NCBI GenBank assembly: GCA_023228125.1
Contig: JALOBT010000043.1
Span: 1-18,111 of the forward strand
Direction of reading: 5' to 3'
Source of the DNA: Candidatus Cloacimonadota bacterium
GTDB taxonomy: Bacteria > Cloacimonadota > Cloacimonadia > Cloacimonadales > Cloacimonadaceae
DNA: 18,111 nucleotides
Shown here: positions 1 to 7,146 of the stretch, piece by piece
Layout: the number at the start of each line of letters is the position of its first letter
Position numbering within the stretch: position 1 is the first letter of the stretch
Translations under genes and position numbers: made by a program
Notes under the pieces: generated by a model
The model's database searches: none
What the model saw: only the letters and a program-made list of their open reading frames with translations
Told to the model about the DNA's origin: nothing

Positions 1-221
1 CAGATCTTCATGATCTGGGCATTAGTTTCCGTTAGGCCAAAACGCGTCCGGAAATACTCAGCAGTTTGGATGAAACTATTGCCCGAAGGCAGATTGTCAA
101 AGAGATCTTCCGGCACGACTATACCACGGGAAGTGAGAAATTCTTCATCTACTTCTCGCCATAAACCCATGGAATCTATCAAAGTGCCGTCAAGATCGAA
201 TATTATAGCTTTTATCTTCAT
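1..221 (-). CDS. HAD-family hydrolase, beta-phosphoglucomutase-like (5' part only)
   Basis: This is a partial gene: 73 N-terminal codons are visible and the rest lies beyond the left edge. The N-terminus carries the haloacid dehalogenase motif I, FDLDGTLIDS (residues 8-17), in which the first Asp is the nucleophile and the second the general acid. The following segment (MGLWREVDEEF) matches the cap-domain start of the beta-phosphoglucomutase-like subgroup, which acts on small phosphorylated metabolites; the substrate cannot be told. The ATG at 219-221 is the only sensible start because motif I sits in its usual place just after it. It lies 7 nt after the CCA end of tRNA-Gly and has no Shine-Dalgarno sequence in that gap, so the message probably comes from the tRNA transcript. 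Family assignment is firm, specific function is not. Confidence 0.9.
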   Translation of the reverse strand, partial: MKIKAIIFDLDGTLIDSMGLWREVDEEFLTSRGIVVPEDLFDNLPSGNSFIQTAEYFRTRFGLTETNAQIMKI

Positions 222-228
222 AATAAAT

Positions 229-303
<75 letters not shown>

Positions 304-311
304 TAATAATA

Positions 312-398
312 TGGTACCAGAGGCCGGACTTGAACCGGCACGGGCTCGCACCCGAGGGATTTTAAGTCCCTTGTGTCTACCTGTTCCACCACTCCGGC
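312..398 (-). tRNA. tRNA-Leu (anticodon TAA)
   Basis: This is an 87-nt class II tRNA with an encoded CCA (312-314). The acceptor stem GCCGGAG pairs with CTCTGGT using two G-U type pairs. The anticodon loop CTTAAAA gives anticodon TAA (362-364), which reads UUA and UUG. The long variable arm (CTCGGGTGCGAGCCCGT) is as expected for leucine. It lies between the Cys and Gly tRNAs in the same orientation, 8 nt from the downstream tRNA-Gly. Confidence 0.97.
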
Positions 399-453
399 AT
401 CCTTCAATGCCCGGACAGCAGAGCTGTCACGAACTATATACTGTATAAACAAT

Positions 454-527
454 TGGAGGCGACACCCGGATTTGAACCGGGGATGGAGATTTTGCAGACC
501 TCTGCCTTACCGCTTGGCTATGTCGCC
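454..527 (-). tRNA. tRNA-Cys (anticodon GCA)
   Basis: This 74-nt tRNA has an encoded CCA (454-456). The acceptor stem GGCGACA pairs with TGTCGCC, and the T arm contains GGTTCAAATCC. The anticodon loop CTGCAAA gives GCA (493-495). It is separated from the upstream tRNA-Gly by only 9 nt. The 55-nt spacer to tRNA-Leu (399-453) is the longest gap in the cluster and contains a small hairpin, GACAG-CTCTG-CTGTC, of unknown role. Confidence 0.97.
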
Positions 528-536
528 TTATATATC

Positions 537-611
<75 letters not shown>

Positions 612-627
612 TCGACTATGTTTGAGA

Positions 628-658
628 ACTATAGCTTGGACAGTCCCTTTTTTGTCAA
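628..658 (-). promoter_or_regulatory. Probable sigma70-type promoter of the tRNA cluster
   Basis: On the minus strand a perfect -35 box TTGACA (653-658) is followed by CTATAGT. Read as TATAGT (628-633) the -10 box is 19 bp away; read as CTATAG (629-634) it is 18 bp away. Transcription would start near 621, about 10 nt before tRNA-Gly. The position between the end of the AMMECR1 gene (690) and the first tRNA supports a separate promoter. No clear terminator was seen in 612-689, so read-through from the upstream operon is also possible. Confidence 0.6.
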
Positions 659-689
659 TGAAAATCTCGAGATCCGAGTTTTAATAGAA

Positions 690-1256
690 TCATTCTTCTG
701 ATTCATCAGATAGCTCTTCTGCCTTCGCTGAAAAGATTTCCGCCTCAAAACGGTAGATTTTACTGTTCTCGTCTTGTAGGACTGATGCTGGTAAACCGGC
801 TTTCTGACAAAGATGGCTTAGGAAAGTCTCCCGGTCCCAACCCCACTCTGTGGCCACCTGCGGAAGCAATAGTCCGCTGCCCTGAGGATGCTCCAGAAAC
901 AGGCCATCCCGGCCAATCACAATCTCAGTAAGATCATCAACTGGTTTGAGTTCGCTTAAAATTGAAAGCTCGATTTCCAGATCAGGCAATTCATCCTGTC
1001 CCAAGGGCGGAAATCTGGGATCACGAAAAGCCGCCGCAATCGCCATTTCCTTCACCGATTCCAGAATGGATTTGTAACCCACGATGTAACCGATGCAGCC
1101 CCTGAGTGCTTTATTGATGTGCAGGCTGACGAATATGCCCCTTTTCTCCTCAAAGAGCGGATCCTGAGGACTTGTGTATTTACTGCGATACAAGCGCGAA
1201 TAAATCACGTCGTAAGCAAGCTGTAAGAGGCTCTTTTTTTGAATATCACTTAGCAT
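690..1256 (-). CDS. amrA: AmmeMemoRadiSam system protein A (AMMECR1 domain)
   Basis: The 188-residue product is a full-length AMMECR1-domain protein. The hallmark LRGCIGYI (residues 51-58) is intact, with its conserved Cys. It is followed by the usual 'AFRDPRFPPL' segment and a 'DLEIELSILSELKPV' strand. The domain is conserved from archaea to humans. In bacteria it is usually encoded with a MEMO1-like protein and a radical SAM enzyme as the AmmeMemoRadiSam set, whose biochemical role is not settled in my knowledge. The start is fixed by an AAGGAG Shine-Dalgarno sequence that begins inside the stop codon of the upstream partner, with 9 nt between the two genes. It is the last gene of a five-gene operon. 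No radical SAM gene is next to it here. Family identification is very secure. Confidence 0.95.
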   Translation of the reverse strand: MLSDIQKKSLLQLAYDVIYSRLYRSKYTSPQDPLFEEKRGIFVSLHINKALRGCIGYIVGYKSILESVKEMAIAAAFRDPRFPPLGQDELPDLEIELSILSELKPVDDLTEIVIGRDGLFLEHPQGSGLLLPQVATEWGWDRETFLSHLCQKAGLPASVLQDENSKIYRFEAEIFSAKAEELSDESEE

Positions 1257-1265
1257 AAATTCTCC

Positions 1266-2084
1266 TTAACTGACGATTTTAGCCGCCAGATAACCCACCA
1301 CCTGTGAATTCATCCCGGATACCTTGCCGGAATGGGTGTAGTGAATGATTCTGGGCTCGACGGCAGTATAGTGCCCGGCAAGGTGGAGCAGGGTCATAAT
1401 CCCGCCAATCCCGCAGGCCTCAAGCTTGCCTTTCCGATTTGCATTCCACATACCTGCTGCATCCATCTTCATAAAGTATTGCGCCACCTGAGCATCCATC
1501 TCTTCGGCGGTTTTAGCATCGTGGTAATGAGAAAGATCGCTGGAGACCAAAACCAGGATCCGGCGGCTGCTGCGGTAAACCACGTTATACAGAATCTCCG
1601 CCAATCTTTCTGCCACGGCTGGGATCTGATTGCCGATCATCACAGGGCAGATTTTGACCTCCGGGAAAAAGTAGCGAAGCAGCGGAAGCTGAATCTCCAG
1701 AGAATGCTCCAGACTGTGATAGTCCAGATTGATATCCTGCGTGGCCTGAGGGCTGATCTGAGCGTAAATATCGGAATCCAAATGCAGATTACCCAGCGGA
1801 GTCTCATATTCAGTAAAGGGAGAAACGCTGAAATCGAAGTGATTGCTTTGGTGGGAAGGATGCAGCACGATCACCGCATCCAGGGCTTCTTTGGAGATGG
1901 AGGCCAGGCCCAGACAGGCGCATGGTCCCGAATAAACATAACCGGCATGAGGAAGTAAGAGCCCCAAGCAGCGTTCACTCTCCGGAGCCGGGCTGGCTTC
2001 GGTGATCCAGGATTCGATCTGCGCTCTGATCTGCTCTGCAAAACGCGGATAGAAGGTGCCGGCATGAACGGTTTTGCGGATCAC
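1266..2084 (-). CDS. amrB: AmmeMemoRadiSam system protein B (MEMO1 family)
   Basis: This 272-residue protein belongs to the MEMO1 family, structurally related to class III extradiol dioxygenases. Likely metal-site and active-site elements are present: PHAGY (His46), HPSHQSNHF (His75, His78, His82), SSDLSHYHD (Asp183, His186, His188) and ACGIGG (Cys224), matching the His/His/Cys pattern known for human MEMO1. Start choice: translation begins at GTG (2082-2084), which overlaps the ChaN-like stop codon as GTGA. It is preceded by AGGAGG at 7 nt spacing inside the upstream gene. The GTG start with a strong Shine-Dalgarno sequence suggests translational coupling. It is immediately followed by the AMMECR1 gene, so the A and B proteins are probably made together. 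Confidence 0.95.
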   Translation of the reverse strand: MIRKTVHAGTFYPRFAEQIRAQIESWITEASPAPESERCLGLLLPHAGYVYSGPCACLGLASISKEALDAVIVLHPSHQSNHFDFSVSPFTEYETPLGNLHLDSDIYAQISPQATQDINLDYHSLEHSLEIQLPLLRYFFPEVKICPVMIGNQIPAVAERLAEILYNVVYRSSRRILVLVSSDLSHYHDAKTAEEMDAQVAQYFMKMDAAGMWNANRKGKLEACGIGGIMTLLHLAGHYTAVEPRIIHYTHSGKVSGMNSQVVGYLAAKIVS

Positions 2085-2962
2085 TTCTCTTCCTCCTGGT
2101 CAGCTCTGGGCATTAGCACGATATATGTGCCGGCAGATGCCTCCTGCTTATCCAGTTTGAAAGCCTGGATATCTTCGGCCAGAAGAGGGCTTAACACTGC
2201 TATCTTCAGCTCTGGCATCGCGCTCTGCAATCTGGAAACTGTGCCCAAAAAGTTACGGGAATGAAAGTCACCATTGAAGTGCAGCACCTGCGCACCCGGA
2301 TTCTCTTTCAAAGCCAAGAATATGCTTTCCGCCATGGTATCATCCTTCATGCACTGCGCTTCATACATCCTCTGCAGGCTTTCTGCTTTCATGGGATGTG
2401 CGCTCATAGCACCCATAGTCTGGAAAAAGGCCTTGCGATAGTCATCCTCCGGTGCAGAAAGTTTTGCGGCAATCAGAGCTCGTTCTTCAGGAGGCAATTC
2501 TTTGGTAAAACCCCAACCTTCCTTGGAGGCGCGGTTGGCATAAGGACGGGGAACATTCGCCGCTACTACTTGCAACTTATGCTTTTTAGCAAAATGGATC
2601 AAGGGCTGGTAATCTTCATAATTTGGCCAGGCTTCGCTGAGCTTGACAAATTCCTCTTCCGAGATCTTATCTGCCAAAAAGGCATCTACATATTCCTGGC
2701 TCTGCCGCTCCCACATCTCAAAAGAGAGCATGAGCTTGCGCTCTGAACTAAGCAATTCTGGCAACAGCTCTCTTTGCAAGTGATGCAGAGGCTTTTCGCC
2801 GTGCCATTCGCCAAAGAAGATTACGTCATAATTACTTAAATCCTTGGCGAGCTCTGGCAGAGCAAGCCTGACGCCGGTTTCTGAATTCAGAATAATGGTC
2901 TCCCCAATCAAAAGCTTAGTGCCCAAAAGCAGCAATAAGCTCAGATACAATATCTTTTTCAT
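2081..2962 (-). CDS. ChaN-like (DUF399) secreted protein
   Basis: The 293-residue product has an N-terminal signal peptide (about residues 1-20, KK then a Leu-rich core) without a clear lipobox Cys. It would therefore be periplasmic or only loosely membrane-bound. The mature part fits the ChaN/DUF399 family: GEWHGEKPLHH (51-61), SFEMWERQ and NVPRPYANR. Campylobacter ChaN has been described as a haem-binding, iron-related lipoprotein. Haem binding here is inference from family only, and the family also resembles TraB/erythromycin-esterase-like folds. Its ATG overlaps the YigZ stop codon (ATGA), and its own stop overlaps the GTG of the MEMO-like gene. It is the only clearly exported product of the operon. 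Confidence 0.85.
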   Translation of the reverse strand: MKKILYLSLLLLLGTKLLIGETIILNSETGVRLALPELAKDLSNYDVIFFGEWHGEKPLHHLQRELLPELLSSERKLMLSFEMWERQSQEYVDAFLADKISEEEFVKLSEAWPNYEDYQPLIHFAKKHKLQVVAANVPRPYANRASKEGWGFTKELPPEERALIAAKLSAPEDDYRKAFFQTMGAMSAHPMKAESLQRMYEAQCMKDDTMAESIFLALKENPGAQVLHFNGDFHSRNFLGTVSRLQSAMPELKIAVLSPLLAEDIQAFKLDKQEASAGTYIVLMPRADQEEEK

Positions 2963-3567
2963 ATTTCTTCCTCTTGATGATATTCTAATCTACCCGGCCC
3001 CTTATAGCCATCTAAAAATTCCGCGAAGGCTGCGGCTGCTGAAGCTGGGATTTTTACTATGATCAAAGCTCTTTCGCTGTATTCGGCCGCCTCCTCTTCT
3101 CCCTCAAGGCTATATACCTGATGCCGAATAGTGTCCAAATAGCTATATTCGGTCTGGATCTGGTAATGGCAATACTCTTGATAGAGAGTGAGTTTTGCAC
3201 TTTCCACTGCCATAGTAGTGGCTGCGGTGTAGGCTTCGATCAGCCCTTTTACGCCCAGTTTGATCCCTCCATAATAGCGGGTGACGATGGCCAATACTCC
3301 CGTGAGTTCGTTTCGGAGCAGGCTGTTCAGGATGGGTTTTCCGGCAGTGCCACCAGGTTCTCCGGCATCAGAGTAATGCTGAATTTCGGATTCAAAACCC
3401 AGGATATAGGCATAGCAATTGTGCGTGGCATCGCTGTATTCTATCTGATGCTGATGCAGGATATTTTGCACGGCTTCCGAATCCTCCACAGGGAAGAGGA
3501 AGGCAAAAAACTCGCTGCGCTGAATCTTGATACTGGCCTTAGCAGGTGCTTTGATAGTATAGGGCAT
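2959..3567 (-). CDS. yigZ: YigZ / IMPACT family protein
   Basis: The product is about 202 residues. It shows the conserved N-terminal IMPACT-domain motifs DATHNCYAY, SDAGEPGGTAGKPIL and VTRYYGGIKLGVKGL, followed by a C-terminal ferredoxin-like DUF1949-type region. Eukaryotic IMPACT regulates the kinase GCN2, and the bacterial role is not firmly known. Start choice: an open frame extends to 3639, but the family N-terminus begins at one of two adjacent ATGs (3568-3570 and 3565-3567). An AAGGTG sits 2 nt before the first and 5 nt before the second, so I take the second. Either start overlaps the TGA stop of the polymerase gene (3567-3569), indicating coupling. The stop in turn overlaps the ChaN-like ATG. 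Confidence 0.93.
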   Translation of the reverse strand: MPYTIKAPAKASIKIQRSEFFAFLFPVEDSEAVQNILHQHQIEYSDATHNCYAYILGFESEIQHYSDAGEPGGTAGKPILNSLLRNELTGVLAIVTRYYGGIKLGVKGLIEAYTAATTMAVESAKLTLYQEYCHYQIQTEYSYLDTIRHQVYSLEGEEEAAEYSERALIIVKIPASAAAAFAEFLDGYKGPGRLEYHQEEEI

Positions 3568-4856
3568 CATTTCACCTTGGGTATATCTTTCCAGCGGGTG
3601 GTGTAGCTGGGGCTCAGTCTGGCCTGTTTCATCTGCCACTTTTGGGCGATGCCGCTGCTGGCATATTGCACAGTGTCCCGGCCATGCAAGCGGTTTAATT
3701 TATCGATCGCCTGCATCAGCTCTCCCCGCTTGTCATCCAGATAGTTAGCTTCCAAAAAGCTCAGCGGCACATCCTCTTCGGCGATGATATTGCTCAGCAT
3801 CACTCCGGCCTTTTTATACTCAAAATCGGGCAACCACAGCTCCCTCAATAGCTCAAGTGCTTGCAGGATCAGCTCTGGAGTATAGGCCGTGGGCGGAAAG
3901 AGGCTGGTGGAGATGGAATTGTTGTATTGAGGCCCTTCCTTAAAGCGGTTTGTAGAAAGAAAGACCATCATGTGCCCGGCCACGGATTTTTGATCCCGGA
4001 GCTTTTCTGCACTGAGGGTCACATAAGAGGAGATCGCCTCTTCCAGCTCCTGCAGATCTGAAACCTGCTTGCCAAAAGATCTTGAGCTAACGATGCTCTT
4101 CTTGGCTCTCGGTGCTTCCTCAATATCGATACAGGCATAGCCTCTGAGCTCCAAGACCGTCTTGTATCCCACCACCGTCAAATAGTGCTTGATGAATTTA
4201 TCGTCTGCATTTCTGAGCTGCAAAGCAGTTTCTATCTTGTTTTGTTTCAAGAACTTCTCATACTGTCTGCCAATGCCCCAGACATCTGCGGTTTTGATGC
4301 GCTTCAAGGCTTCATCAATGCGATGCTCATCCAGGATACACAAGGCACCGCGATAGGCAGCTATCTTTTTGGCGTGATGATTGGCGATTTTGGCCAGGGT
4401 CTTGGTCCTGGAAATCCCGATGGAGACCGGAATGCCGGTATAGCGATAAACGGCGCGCTTGAGCCAGCGTCCCCACTCTTCCCAATCCTGAGCCCGCATA
4501 CCGGTCAAGCCCAAAAAGGCTTCATCGATAGAGTAAATCTCCAGGTCTGGCGAAAACTTGCTCAACACATCCATCACCCGGGAACTGAGATCGCCATACA
4601 GCGCGTAATTTGAGGAAAGCAGCTCTCCCCCATTCTTTTTGATCAAGGCTTCATACTTGAAACCGGGGGCACCCATGGGGATATTCAAGGCCTTGATCTC
4701 ATTGCTGCGGGAAACTATGCAGCCGTCGTTATTGGACAGCACAGCCACAGGAATACCCAGCAGACGGGGATTAAAGACCCTTTCGCAAGACACGTAAAAG
4801 TTGTTGCAATCCACGAGTGCAATTATCTGATCATTTTTAAGTCCTGTGTTATTCAT
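3567..4856 (-). CDS. umuC: Y-family DNA polymerase, UmuC type (Pol V catalytic subunit-like)
   Basis: This 429-residue protein is a translesion polymerase. Catalytic carboxylates are visible: Asp16 in VDCNNFYVSCER, and Asp111-Glu112 in YSIDEAF. Other family marks are SNNDGCIVSRSNE (41-53) and the C-terminal DUF4113-like end (RLSPSYTTRWKDIP), which separates UmuC from DinB. The frame is open to 5018, but the first 54 codons are not family-like. ATG at 4856 has AAGGAT upstream and puts the metal-binding motif at the usual distance. No umuD-like protease partner lies in the window, so the accessory subunit must be elsewhere or absent. It is the first gene of an operon with YigZ, ChaN-like, MEMO-like and AMMECR1 genes. 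No recognisable LexA box was found upstream. Confidence 0.95.
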   Translation of the reverse strand: MNNTGLKNDQIIALVDCNNFYVSCERVFNPRLLGIPVAVLSNNDGCIVSRSNEIKALNIPMGAPGFKYEALIKKNGGELLSSNYALYGDLSSRVMDVLSKFSPDLEIYSIDEAFLGLTGMRAQDWEEWGRWLKRAVYRYTGIPVSIGISRTKTLAKIANHHAKKIAAYRGALCILDEHRIDEALKRIKTADVWGIGRQYEKFLKQNKIETALQLRNADDKFIKHYLTVVGYKTVLELRGYACIDIEEAPRAKKSIVSSRSFGKQVSDLQELEEAISSYVTLSAEKLRDQKSVAGHMMVFLSTNRFKEGPQYNNSISTSLFPPTAYTPELILQALELLRELWLPDFEYKKAGVMLSNIIAEEDVPLSFLEANYLDDKRGELMQAIDKLNRLHGRDTVQYASSGIAQKWQMKQARLSPSYTTRWKDIPKVK

Positions 4857-4875
4857 ATCTATCCTTATAGATGCC

Positions 4876-4903
4876 AAAATATCTATGCGCTCTGGTTTGT
4901 CAA
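4876..4903 (-). promoter_or_regulatory. Probable promoter of the umuC-led operon
   Basis: On the minus strand a perfect TTGACA (4898-4903) is followed after 16 bp by TATTTT (4876-4881). Transcription would start near 4869 with a very short leader before AAGGAT and the ATG at 4856. The -35 box is preceded by TGC, forming TGCTTGAC, which recurs in front of two other minus-strand genes in this window. Confidence 0.55.
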
Positions 4904-4952
4904 GCAGGACGCTGAGCCAAAGCCTCTCCCCCAAAAGTTGATAGTCACCCCT

Positions 4953-4980
4953 ATCCGTGTAATCTCTGCAATCTGTGAGA
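4953..4980 (+). repeat. ATCTGTG-type short degenerate repeat, copy 1
   Basis: This segment reads ATCCGTG, then AATCTCTGC and AATCTGTGAGA, a run of about 9-nt units. A second, longer copy in the same orientation lies at 8341-8389. It sits between the promoter of the umuC operon and the terminator of the LruC gene and encodes nothing plausible. Such ATC-GTG-rich strings occur as dispersed intergenic repeats in other bacteria (recall, not searched). Confidence 0.45.
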
Positions 4981-5018
4981 GGACAAAGCCCTGTAAAAGC
5001 ACGATAAGGCTCGGCCAT

Positions 5019-5055
5019 AAAAAAGCGTCTGCCGCAGGGAAACTACGGCAGACGC
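5019..5055 (-). terminator. Rho-independent terminator after the LruC lipoprotein gene
   Basis: A perfect 10-bp GC-rich stem (GCGTCTGCCG at 5025-5034 with CGGCAGACGC at 5046-5055) encloses an 11-nt loop. On the minus strand it is followed by six T residues (A-run at 5019-5024 on the plus strand). It starts 23 nt after the stop codon of the LruC gene and isolates that gene from the umuC operon. Confidence 0.92.
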
Positions 5056-5078
5056 GGGTGCACAATTCTATGATTAAA

Positions 5079-7055
5079 TCAGGGAGCTCTGTATATAAAG
5101 GCTTCGTTTCTATATCCAGGAAGGTTTTTAAACCAATCAGGATATGAAGCACCAGAGCTTTGCGCCCAATGTTTAAACTTCAGGTGACCCTGAGTAACTT
5201 GGGATTTTTCGATAGGATAATCCCAAATTTCGGGGATATTCACAGCCCAGTTCAGATTATCGACAGTTTTGTACCAGTTACCGGGCTCGCTGGCATCTTC
5301 ACCGGTGCCAAACAGAGCCGTATTCATCCTGGAGGTGGGAGCATAGCCCGGAAGATGGACTTCATGGGAACGCTCCCGATTGATAAATATGAAGGGATTG
5401 TAGGGAGCTGTAAGCTCTGGATTGGCAATATTCACGGGGTTTGTAAGCTTGAAGCTGACCGAGAAATCTACTGGCTCCACGTATGGATCAGCAATTCGCG
5501 TATTGATAAAGCTTCCTGGCACTGCCGGCATGAGATCAAAGGTACTGCTGAACATCCGCATCACTGCTTTGGGGCCGTCTTGCTCAAGCTCAAAGAAGCT
5601 CGGATGTGAGGAGCTGACTTCATAAACATTGGCACTCAGGAAGGGAGTCTCAACGGCAAAGCCATTGGCATAATTCGCTCCGATAGCTTTCAGCCGGAAA
5701 TTCATCTCAACTTTTTTGACCCGATTTCCTGGCTGGGTGATCTGGTTGTAGTTGTAATCCACTACCATATCGTTAAAATCGTAGTCTCCCACATTGGGCC
5801 AGAGGTCTTCAAAGGCCAGGGTGCCCAAGCCAGTAAGGCCATAGGTATAATTATTGAAGGTAAGCTCGGGATCATTGGGATAATCGTCATAGAAGTCGTT
5901 GATGCCGTCACCATCGGTATCTGTTTGGTTGTCAAAGGGTTGAATACCGGTTTGATCTACTGCGGTGACAGGATTCACGGTCAAAAAGAACACGAGATCT
6001 TCAAAATCATCATCGGATGCGCCAGCACTACGAGGTAAATCCTCAAAGCCGATTACAAATCTCTGTGAAACTGGATCAAACACTAAAATGCTGTGCTGTT
6101 TTTTCGCAGGATTAGATTCTTCATTCAGATGCTGATTTGAGTAATATCTCGGGGCTGTAGTGCTGACATCATTTTTCTTTATGAAACCATCGGCTACCAA
6201 AAAGAAACCCATGGTAATGCCTGGATCAAACATACCCAGATACACTGTGTCTCCGCTGTTCATCTTACCGCCAGAACCATCCAATGAAGCATTGGGCAAA
6301 ACAATAGTATGCGTAGCTATCTCAGATCTATTCTGAGGTTGCTCATTGGAAGGATAGGTATGGAATCCCAAGGCGTTCTGGAAACCAGCCCCTTCCGTCA
6401 CAAAAGTCAACCAGACCTGAGCTTGCTCATCAAGCTTCAGATTGGTCTGCACAGAAGGGTCCAGATACTGGGGATGAGTATTAGCCAGAGACTGACCCTC
6501 AGGAAGGGTGGCACTCAAGGCTGATAGGAATTCAGCTCCCAATGGCGTATTCGTCATAGGATTGGGCTGGCCATGAGCATTAAACGTCATCCCATCCAAG
6601 AAAGTCCAGCTTTTTGAATCTGGAATATAATACTCTCCCGGAGCTTGGCTTTCAGGATAGGCGCCGCCCAGGATCAATTCGGCTTTGTCGCCAGAGATCA
6701 GAAGCTCATGAACACCCATAAAGCCACGAGCCCAGATTTTCTTAAGCCCTTTCGGCAGGGTAAGTGTGCTCATGTATTTACCATCGGCAAGAGTCACGCC
6801 TTTGGCGATGGGAGAGCTCAAAGGCTCGGGTTTTGTTAAGAATATTTCAAATACGATTCCGGGAATAGGCTCGTTGGTATTGGTCAATACTCCCAGTTCA
6901 AGCTCAACAGGATGAGTGGTCGTCCAGTCAAAATCCTGGGAAATCGTTAAATCCTTCATGGGAACGAAGGCATCGTTGTCCTTCTCAGAGCAGCCGATGA
7001 TCGCCAAACTTGCGATCAATATTAGCAATAGGATAGGTCTGTAATTATGTTTCAT
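5079..7055 (-). CDS. LruC-domain / DUF4114 surface lipoprotein
   Basis: The 658-residue product begins with a lipoprotein signal peptide: Lys/Arg residues, then a long Leu/Ile core and IIGC with Cys22 as the lipidated residue. Further on come a DUF4114-like domain (about 215-362; the conserved end reads FEDLPRSAGASDDDFEDLVF), a calcium-loop-like acidic segment DTDGDGINDFYDD (about 379-391), and a C-terminal LruC/DUF4842-like domain beginning near 410 with PNVGDYDFNDMVVDYN (420-435). Leptospiral LruC is an outer-membrane-associated lipoprotein. A structural or surface role is inferred and no enzyme signature is seen. Start choice: GAGGTG lies 6 nt before the ATG at 7055, while the earlier ATGs at 7079 and 7061 have no properly spaced site. 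It is a single-gene transcript with its own promoter and terminator. Confidence 0.88.
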   Translation of the reverse strand: MKHNYRPILLLILIASLAIIGCSEKDNDAFVPMKDLTISQDFDWTTTHPVELELGVLTNTNEPIPGIVFEIFLTKPEPLSSPIAKGVTLADGKYMSTLTLPKGLKKIWARGFMGVHELLISGDKAELILGGAYPESQAPGEYYIPDSKSWTFLDGMTFNAHGQPNPMTNTPLGAEFLSALSATLPEGQSLANTHPQYLDPSVQTNLKLDEQAQVWLTFVTEGAGFQNALGFHTYPSNEQPQNRSEIATHTIVLPNASLDGSGGKMNSGDTVYLGMFDPGITMGFFLVADGFIKKNDVSTTAPRYYSNQHLNEESNPAKKQHSILVFDPVSQRFVIGFEDLPRSAGASDDDFEDLVFFLTVNPVTAVDQTGIQPFDNQTDTDGDGINDFYDDYPNDPELTFNNYTYGLTGLGTLAFEDLWPNVGDYDFNDMVVDYNYNQITQPGNRVKKVEMNFRLKAIGANYANGFAVETPFLSANVYEVSSSHPSFFELEQDGPKAVMRMFSSTFDLMPAVPGSFINTRIADPYVEPVDFSVSFKLTNPVNIANPELTAPYNPFIFINRERSHEVHLPGYAPTSRMNTALFGTGEDASEPGNWYKTVDNLNWAVNIPEIWDYPIEKSQVTQGHLKFKHWAQSSGASYPDWFKNLPGYRNEAFIYRAP

Positions 7056-7087
7056 GTGCATCACCTCATATATTTTCATCTTATGAT

Positions 7088-7118
7088 ACTATAATAATCG
7101 AGTTCACTTTGCCGTCAA
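7088..7118 (-). promoter_or_regulatory. Probable promoter of the LruC lipoprotein gene
   Basis: On the minus strand TTGACG (7113-7118) precedes an AT-rich stretch that can be read as TATTAT (7091-7096, 16-bp spacing) or TATAGT (7088-7093, 19-bp spacing). The surrounding 15 nt (7112-7126) match 14 of 15 bases near 8230-8244 upstream of the glycosyltransferase gene. Confidence 0.5.
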
Positions 7119-7146
7119 GCACTATTTTTCAATAATGCAATTTATT

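Noticed and set aside
1332..1958. 208-codon plus-strand open frame opposite the MEMO-like gene
   Set aside because: It is antisense to a gene with clear MEMO1 motifs and has no features of its own.
3571..3639. Possible N-terminal extension of the YigZ frame
   Set aside because: It lies wholly inside the 3' end of the polymerase gene and is not similar to YigZ. The ATGATG at 3565-3570 has a ribosome site and stop-start coupling.
4857..5018. Possible N-terminal extension of the UmuC frame by 54 codons
   Set aside because: The extension is not family-like, contains the promoter and an intergenic repeat, and the internal ATG at 4856 has AAGGAT and a standard UmuC N-terminus.
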